Positions 13,136-17,736 of a stretch of DNA of 17,736 bases are shown one piece after another; the first letter of the stretch is position 1; each line of letters begins with the position of its first letter. This stretch comes from JBDLSO01 sp039799445 (GTDB taxonomy: Bacteria > Patescibacteriota > Minisyncoccia > Phycocordibacterales > UBA5272), in NCBI GenBank assembly GCA_039799445.1, contig JBDLSO010000008.1:1-17736 (forward strand). Direction: 5' to 3'. The notes under the pieces were generated by a model that made no database searches, was not told where the DNA came from, and saw only the letters and a list, made by a program, of their open reading frames with translations. The translations under genes and the position numbers were made by a program.

Positions 13136-13245
13136 TGTATGTCATTATAAATATACATAAAATATTTTCATTTGTAATAAAATTATTTGTATTCATAATT
13201 GCAGTATATATACTCAGTTATGGAATTTCTATCATTTTGGTATAG
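13135..13245 (+). CDS. Possible 36-residue membrane peptide, overlapping start
   Basis: A GTG at 13135-13137 overlaps the last base of the preceding TAG (TAGTG), and the frame runs 36 codons to TAG 13243-13245. The predicted peptide is basic near the N-terminus, followed by a long hydrophobic stretch (FVIKLFVFIIAVYILSYG), a plausible single transmembrane helix. The overlap would allow translation by reinitiation. Against it: there is no ATG, the region is AT-rich (which favours I, F, Y and K by chance), and no homologue is known to me. Confidence 0.3.
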   Translation: MYVIINIHKIFSFVIKLFVFIIAVYILSYGISIILV

Positions 13246-13267
13246 CTCTGGTTGCTTGCAAAACACT

Positions 13268-14065
13268 CTAAACTAATTTTGTAAGCTCTCCCCACACTTC
13301 TTTTGTAATATCTTCGGGGCGAGTATTCTCATCTAAATTGAGCTTTACAAAAATCGTATGCCAGTCAGTATCTGGGAATACGTCAAAAAGGTTTCGTAGT
13401 AGTTTTTTACGTTTGTGTGCAAAGCCAACCTTGAGAACTTTGAAAAATAATTCTTGGGATATGTTTCGTTCTCTAAAGAATGTATCAGTTATGTCAGCAA
13501 TCAGTAGTATTGCCGAATCAACACGTGGTTTGGGATAAAATGATCCAGCAGGCACACGTTTAACAAGGACAGGTTTTCCATATACCGCGACAGAAATCGC
13601 AAGTATGGACCCTTTCGTATCACGGCTAGTAATACGTGCTGCGACTTCGTACTGCACCATAAGAACAGCACAGCTTGGTTTTCGCGCATGTGACAAAAAT
13701 ATCGACAAGAGTTTGCCGGTGATGTTATACGGAATATTAGCAATGAGTTTATAATTTGCAGGGAATGCAAAGTTCTCTACAATGTCTAGTATGTCGGCGT
13801 GTATGAGTTGTAACTTCTTTGTTGAGAGCGCATCTCTAAACTCTTCTTGTAAGTAAGTAAAAAGTGCATCATCTTTTTCAACAGCGATAACAGTAGCACC
13901 GGTTGCGAGTAGCTCACGCGTCAGTACTCCTTTGCCAGGGCCGATTTCAAAAACCGTGTCTGTACTCACGACCTCGCCAGTAGCAACTATTTTCTTGACT
14001 GTGTCTATCGACGTCAAGAAATTCTGCCCAAGTGATTTTTTTGCTGTGTGATGAATTTGTTTCAT
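13268..14065 (-). CDS. rsmA: 16S rRNA dimethyladenosine transferase RsmA (KsgA)
   Basis: RsmA uses S-adenosylmethionine to dimethylate two adjacent adenosines in the 3'-terminal hairpin of 16S rRNA (A1518 and A1519 in E. coli numbering) during late 30S assembly. The 265 residues match the usual length. Visible motifs: KKSLGQNFL (9-17), the SAM-binding EIGPGKG (40-46), acidic E63 in AVEKD, D91 in HADILD, the catalytic NIPY (110-113), VQYEVAARI (137-145) and FYPKPRVDSA (177-186), then the C-terminal helical domain with HKRKKLLRNL. I chose the ATG at 14065 over one at 14119, since conserved sequence begins soon after it and a TATACT lies 9 nt upstream. It starts 22 nt after the uvrD stop and is probably partly cotranscribed. 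Stop TAG. Confidence 0.95.
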   Translation of the reverse strand: MKQIHHTAKKSLGQNFLTSIDTVKKIVATGEVVSTDTVFEIGPGKGVLTRELLATGATVIAVEKDDALFTYLQEEFRDALSTKKLQLIHADILDIVENFAFPANYKLIANIPYNITGKLLSIFLSHARKPSCAVLMVQYEVAARITSRDTKGSILAISVAVYGKPVLVKRVPAGSFYPKPRVDSAILLIADITDTFFRERNISQELFFKVLKVGFAHKRKKLLRNLFDVFPDTDWHTIFVKLNLDENTRPEDITKEVWGELTKLV

Positions 14066-14074
14066 GGTATATAT

Positions 14075-14080
14075 AGTATA
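14075..14080 (-). promoter_or_regulatory. -10 promoter element for rsmA
   Basis: TATACT on the minus strand lies 9 nt before the ATG at 14065, in the 22-nt gap after uvrD. It lacks a correctly spaced TGn. It could give rsmA its own very short-leader transcript. Confidence 0.4.
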
Positions 14081-14087
14081 AACAAAA

Positions 14088-16046
14088 TTAGAGATACACG
14101 ATTGTAGAAAATGTATCACTGAAAGGGTCCGGTGAACGAGTGTCTTCGTATATCACTGGTGTATCACCAATATCTCCGATGAACTCTGATGGTATTTGTA
14201 GTTGGCGACTTCCATATATCGTGCGTATCTCGGCATAAGATAAATACAGTTTATGGCGCGCGCGTGTAACCGCGACATAGAACAACCTGCGCTCCTCCTC
14301 GCTATCTTCTTTGTTTTTCTTTTCGGTTCCAATACGTTGATGTGGGAATAAGTCATGCTCTAGTCCAACTATAAATACAGTATCAAACTCTAGACCTTTG
14401 GAAGCATGTACAGTGAGCAATTTGATACCTTGAAAACCTTCTTTCTCGGTGTCTTGATCACTGACGAGAGTTGACTCCTCAAAAAATCTCTCTAAAGCAA
14501 GCTCACTTTCTATATCATCGTATTTGGTTGCAAACGAAACAAGTTCTCGTATATTTTCCAACCGCTCTCTATCGTCATCGGTTCCATTTAAGAGAGTCTT
14601 CTCGATACCGCTTGCGGTAATAATATAGAAAAGTGTTTCTGAAAGGGTCTTGGTTGTGGCATATTCTTGCACCGTATCAAGCAAGATATTGAAATCCGAA
14701 AGTTTCTTTTGCATAGCTGCTGGTAGTGTTTCAAACTCACCACTCAAATACTTAAGCATAGTCACCTTACCGATGCCACGCTTGGGTGTCTCGAGTGCAC
14801 GCTTCATGTCTGTGAGTGATTCACGATTCAATGCTACTCGTAAATACGAAACAACATCTTTGATTTCGCGACGCTCAAAGAACTTTACTCCTAGTACTTG
14901 ATATGGCACCCCAGCGCGCAGACAGGCATCTTCTATGGCACGTGATTGAAAGTTTGCTCGGTAGAGTATTGCAATCTCAGCCGGGTCAGTGCCGCTCTCT
15001 ATCAGATTACTACATGTTCTAGCCACAAAGTCAGCCTCAGCTTTTTCGTCGTAATTTTGAGCTATTGAAATAGGTTCCCCTTCTGGGCCTCGGGTGAATA
15101 AGTTTTTATCTGCTCGTATTGTATTTTTTCTGATAACAGTATTTGCTGCAAGTAATATATTTTGTGTTGAGCGATAATTCTCTTCGAGTAGTACGGTCTT
15201 GGTCTCGGGGTAGTCTTTTTCAAAGGTTAATATATTTTGAATATTTGCACCACGCCAGCTATAAATGTTTTGGTCTCCATCTCCGACTACGCATATATTG
15301 TGACTCTTGGCAGCTAGTAGTTTACAGAGTTCGTATTGTACTTGATTAGTATCCTGATACTCATCGACATGTATGTATTGAAATCGATTTTGATAGTGTC
15401 CTAAAACTTCTTTGTTGGTTCGAAGTAGCTCCACCGAGCGTGTAAGTAAATCATCGAAATCAAGACAATTTTCTTTTTTTAGATGCGACTCATAGCGTCG
15501 CCAAATGCGGACAAGTAATTGTTGGCTGTGTGAATTTGCTTCGCGTTCCAGTTGGTCGATTGTTACAAAGTCTGCTTTGTAACGCGAAATAGCGTTACGC
15601 CATTTGCCAGGGTCATGCTCTTTTGGATCAAGTCCTTCAGCTATAGTTGCTTGTTTGAGTACCGAGAGAGCGTCGCTACTATCGAGTATAGTGAAATGTC
15701 TATTGAGTCCAAGGCGACTAGCGTTTTCGCGTATGATGAATACACCAAATGAGTGAAATGTTTTGACCATAGGACGCTCCAATGGATTGTAGCTACCAGA
15801 TATAATACCCTCTTCTTCAAGACGAGTATTCACACGATGTAGCATTTCTTTCGCAGCTTTGTTAGTAAAAGTAATAGCGAGGATATGATGCGGTGACACA
15901 CCTTTTTTGATGATATGCACTATACGTTCGGTAATAGTTTTGGTTTTGCCAGCACCAGCACCAGCAATAATAAGTAGTGGCCCATCAGTATGTTCTACTG
16001 CACTTCTTTGGGCGTCATTGAGTTGTATAGTACGTACTACTGTCAT
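14088..16046 (-). CDS. uvrD: UvrD/PcrA-family superfamily 1 DNA helicase
   Basis: This 652-residue ATP-dependent 3'-5' helicase is predicted to act in nucleotide-excision and mismatch repair and in clearing replication obstacles. Motifs in order: Q-motif LNDAQRSAV (9-17), Walker A AGAGAGKT (28-35), Ia ITFTNKAAKEM (58-68), II DEYQDTN (228-234), III GDGDQNIYSWRGA (255-267), IV EENYRSTQNIL (288-298), V TVHASKGLEF (545-554) and VI EERRLFYVAVTRAR (584-597). The C-terminus is short (ends ~55 residues after motif VI) and lacks the long tail of PcrA/UvrD that binds RNA polymerase, which fits a shortened form. The ATG at 16046 is preceded by an extended -10 at 10 nt. It leads the uvrD-rsmA pair. Stop TAA. 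Confidence 0.95.
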   Translation of the reverse strand: MTVVRTIQLNDAQRSAVEHTDGPLLIIAGAGAGKTKTITERIVHIIKKGVSPHHILAITFTNKAAKEMLHRVNTRLEEEGIISGSYNPLERPMVKTFHSFGVFIIRENASRLGLNRHFTILDSSDALSVLKQATIAEGLDPKEHDPGKWRNAISRYKADFVTIDQLEREANSHSQQLLVRIWRRYESHLKKENCLDFDDLLTRSVELLRTNKEVLGHYQNRFQYIHVDEYQDTNQVQYELCKLLAAKSHNICVVGDGDQNIYSWRGANIQNILTFEKDYPETKTVLLEENYRSTQNILLAANTVIRKNTIRADKNLFTRGPEGEPISIAQNYDEKAEADFVARTCSNLIESGTDPAEIAILYRANFQSRAIEDACLRAGVPYQVLGVKFFERREIKDVVSYLRVALNRESLTDMKRALETPKRGIGKVTMLKYLSGEFETLPAAMQKKLSDFNILLDTVQEYATTKTLSETLFYIITASGIEKTLLNGTDDDRERLENIRELVSFATKYDDIESELALERFFEESTLVSDQDTEKEGFQGIKLLTVHASKGLEFDTVFIVGLEHDLFPHQRIGTEKKNKEDSEEERRLFYVAVTRARHKLYLSYAEIRTIYGSRQLQIPSEFIGDIGDTPVIYEDTRSPDPFSDTFSTIVYL

Positions 16047-16056
16047 ATTGATGTTC

Positions 16057-16065
16057 AGTATAGCA
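16057..16065 (-). promoter_or_regulatory. Extended -10 promoter for uvrD
   Basis: TGC-TATACT on the minus strand ends 10 nt before the ATG at 16046. It follows the 16071-16117 hairpin by 5 nt, so hairpin and promoter form a compact intergenic unit. Confidence 0.5.
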
Positions 16066-16070
16066 TACCC

Positions 16071-16117
16071 AGATACATACAGAGCGGCGCACTTCGTGCG
16101 CCGCTCTGTATGTATCT
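16071..16117 (-). terminator. Perfect 22-bp GC-rich hairpin between the DUF5663-like gene and uvrD
   Basis: Arms 16071-16092 and 16096-16117 enclose TTC (GAA on the minus strand, closed by C-G). The inner 18 bp ACATACAGAGCGGCGCAC match the 9318-9335 arm at 16 of 18 positions, and both differences are compensated in the opposite arm. It is positioned to end the upstream operon, whose stop lies at 16137, but lacks a U run. Confidence 0.7.
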
Positions 16118-16136
16118 ACGCTCTGTAATTATTTAT

Positions 16137-16418
16137 TTAAACCAAATCAGCTAGTACTTTCTCCGATGCATTTTTGACTATATTTTCATAGTCAGTGAGT
16201 GAACTAGACAAAAGTTCTACAAGCGATTCAGTGTTTTCCTTTTCTGATAGCTCTTTGAATAGCGCTTGTTTTTCAGTCGGTAATGCATCATAGCTATCGA
16301 GCACGATTTGACTGAATATAAGCTCTCCAATGTCAGCAAATACCGCACCCTGCTCTGGTTCATCCAAGTCTTGAAGCCCCAGTTTCTCTATGAGTTGTTT
16401 TTTTATTTCTTCGTTCAT
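16137..16418 (-). CDS. Small helical protein, DUF5663-like
   Basis: The 93-residue acidic protein has no signal peptide or membrane segment. Its pattern KKQLIEKLGLQDLDEPEQGAVFADIGELIF (6-35), then a central helix around LPTEKQALFKELS and a C-terminal LVELLSS...YENIVKNASEKVL, resembles DUF5663, a short uncharacterised helical family frequent in Patescibacteria. The assignment is from memory of the pattern and should be treated as tentative. Function is unknown. Its ATG lies 4 nt after the stop of the LysM-like protein gene, with no promoter between, so it is cotranscribed with it and probably translationally coupled. Stop TAA. Confidence 0.7.
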   Translation of the reverse strand: MNEEIKKQLIEKLGLQDLDEPEQGAVFADIGELIFSQIVLDSYDALPTEKQALFKELSEKENTESLVELLSSSLTDYENIVKNASEKVLADLV

Positions 16419-16422
16419 GTAT

Positions 16423-17736
16423 TTATTTAGGAACTGCTGTTAAATATTGAAGCACATTGCCTGTTGCAGGAATCGGCATATTAAACGCTGTTGAATAAGA
16501 TTTAATAAAGTTAATTATTTTTTGCGTTCCCTCATCAGGATTTGGCAAATTCATAAGAGTTTGTATATTTATAGTACCGTAGTCTCTTACTAAGGTCGTA
16601 TAATTTATTCCCTGACTTTCGAAATACTTCATTAAGTTAATAGCTTCAGCAACACTAGCATTAACTGCTGCTTCATCTAACTGACTCACAGTCTCCGCAG
16701 TAGGTGCTGTCTCCCCAACAATAGTTGTAGGAGTCTCGGTCGGCTGTGCTTCGGGTATACTCGCAGTATTTGCTGCGACAGAAGCAGTATTCTCTACCGC
16801 GGGTGCTGCTGCAACAGAGCCAGTACTATTTGCGACAGTTTCAGTCGCTACTGCAACTTTTTGTTCCACCGCAGCAGCTAGTATAGCTTTTGATTCTGCT
16901 GGCATATATGCTTCTATACCTTTTACAATTGAGTCTGGTAGCTTGCTGGCATGCTCGAATATACCGAGCCCATCGCTCATCTTAGCACCTGTTACGATTT
17001 CTGATATTTTAGCAATGTTGATTGTGTCACCCGCCGCGAGCTGGTCGACGTTACCACTTGTGATACCGAATGCAGCAGGGTCTGCTTTTATTTGGTTGAG
17101 TATATTTTCAATAGCATTGTATTGACGACCCTCCTCTGGTAAATGTTTTGAAATATTGAACTCTTCTGTCAATATCTTATACATAGTGTCCCCTTCTTTG
17201 ACCGCAACAGTTGCATGCTTAAATACTTGATCAGACATACCGCCTGGGATAAGCGACGCTGCGTCAGGAGTTGCTGCACCAGCACCTGCCGCGATTGCTT
17301 CGGGTGTTGCTCCACCAGTATTCACTGCAACTGCATCTGGCGTAGCAGCTCCGGCATGTTCAACACCAAATGCTTCAAGGATAGCGTTAGAATGTTCAAT
17401 GACAGGCTGAGCACCAAATGAAACTAAACCAACTACCCCTCCCCAGAAAAAACCCTTCCAACTCAAACTATTTTCTGCAATGATTTGTTCTATCGCAGCT
17501 GCTTTCTCTGCTTCTGTGCCAGTCTTAAACACCTTATCTGTCATGTCTGCCGCTTTTACATTGCCTAGCTTTGCTAGCTCGCTATTTTTTACTCCTTGGT
17601 ACACACTATACACACCAAGTCCGCGTAGTCCGATACTAGCAATGCCGACCGCCGATATGAGTGCTGGCGACCCAATAGTTGCTGCCGCAAGACCTGCACC
17701 AGCAAGCGCAAGACCCACTCCTACTTTGGTATACCA
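16423..17736 (-). CDS. Membrane protein with LysM-like domain (5' end outside window)
   Basis: The frame is open to the window edge, so the true start is not visible; at least 437 residues are present. A GTG at 17718 could be used but has six in-frame codons before it (WYTKVG) and need not be the start. Two hydrophobic segments lie near the N-terminus (VGLALAGAGLAAATIGSPALISAVGIASIGLRG) and one near 90-110 (GFFWGGVVGLVSFGA). Then come three Ala/Gly/Pro repeats of the type (A)ATP(D/E)A(V/I/A)A (about 125-155). A LysM-like module follows, VAVKEGDTMYKILTEEFNI ... LAAGDTINIAKI (about 171-236), suggesting contact with peptidoglycan or another glycan. An Ala/Thr/Pro/Val-rich spacer (~280-335) and a helical C-terminus complete it. 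It is cotranscribed with the small protein that follows. Positions are counted from the GTG. Stop TAA. Confidence 0.7.
   Translation of the reverse strand, partial: WYTKVGVGLALAGAGLAAATIGSPALISAVGIASIGLRGLGVYSVYQGVKNSELAKLGNVKAADMTDKVFKTGTEAEKAAAIEQIIAENSLSWKGFFWGGVVGLVSFGAQPVIEHSNAILEAFGVEHAGAATPDAVAVNTGGATPEAIAAGAGAATPDAASLIPGGMSDQVFKHATVAVKEGDTMYKILTEEFNISKHLPEEGRQYNAIENILNQIKADPAAFGITSGNVDQLAAGDTINIAKISEIVTGAKMSDGLGIFEHASKLPDSIVKGIEAYMPAESKAILAAAVEQKVAVATETVANSTGSVAAAPAVENTASVAANTASIPEAQPTETPTTIVGETAPTAETVSQLDEAAVNASVAEAINLMKYFESQGINYTTLVRDYGTINIQTLMNLPNPDEGTQKIINFIKSYSTAFNMPIPATGNVLQYLTAVPK

Noticed and set aside
13136..13267. tRNA or structured RNA gene in the gap before rsmA
   Set aside because: No cloverleaf-compatible arms or conserved T-loop; the sequence is simply AT-rich and holds at most a short ORF.
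13268..14119. Longer rsmA start at 14119
   Set aside because: It would overlap the uvrD end and translate the TATACT promoter element; the added residues are not part of the conserved family N-terminus.
1..17736. General use of genetic code 25 or 4 (UGA as Gly or Trp)
   Set aside because: All other long genes run without in-frame TGA and use GGN for Gly and TGG for Trp, so frequent sense UGA is excluded; only rare use or loss of TGA stops remains possible.
1..17736. CRISPR array
   Set aside because: No regularly spaced direct repeats with unique spacers; the recurrent ATTCT-type words are dispersed and degenerate.

Overview
The window looks like chromosomal sequence from an ultra-small bacterium of the Patescibacteria (Candidate Phyla Radiation). 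I base this on gene content: a polytopic TrbL/VirB6-like protein with a long charged tail, a PrgI-family protein, a separate TraC-like domain protein, a VirB4/TraC ATPase, a four-helix-bundle (23S rRNA intervening-sequence type) gene, a TSP3-repeat membrane protein beside a large secreted protein, and short conserved hypotheticals. The DNA is AT-rich, with tight gene packing and very short leaders. No taxonomic marker gives a finer placement.

Layout. (1) 1-66, minus: the first 22 codons of a membrane protein leaving the window, with its own promoter. (2) 92-7782, minus: a type IV secretion-like cluster. In transcription order it holds a TrbL/VirB6-like membrane protein (interrupted by one in-frame TGA), a Pro/Thr-rich hypothetical, hairpins, prgI, a TraC-like domain protein, a four-helix-bundle gene between inverted repeats, and virB4; a terminator follows. 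(3) 7884-8303, minus: a secreted Trp-rich protein whose base composition and expression signals differ from its neighbours. (4) 8514-9311, plus: a coiled-coil membrane protein, converging on (5) a two-gene minus-strand operon (12734-9391): a TSP3-repeat membrane protein and an 810-residue secreted protein. (6) 12791-13245, plus: a small secreted protein and a possible overlapping membrane peptide. (7) 13268-16046, minus: uvrD then rsmA. (8) 16137-17736, minus: a LysM-like membrane protein (cut by the window edge) then a small DUF5663-like protein.

How the genes may work together: PrgI and TrbL/VirB6-like proteins would form the inner-membrane part of a conjugation-like or secretion channel, and VirB4 with the separate TraC-like domain would power it. 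The secreted and TSP3 proteins may belong to the same envelope machinery, but only neighbourhood suggests that. uvrD and rsmA are housekeeping genes.

Most notable: (a) an in-frame TGA joins two ORFs into one expected ~1000-residue protein, while none of the other 15 annotated stop codons is TGA; (b) extended -10 promoters (TGnTATACT) lie exactly 6 nt before several ATGs, implying leaderless mRNAs; (c) a 448-bp inverted-repeat-bounded four-helix-bundle cassette sits inside the secretion operon; (d) a family of perfect or near-perfect intergenic hairpins with tiny loops, two of which share a stem with compensated changes.
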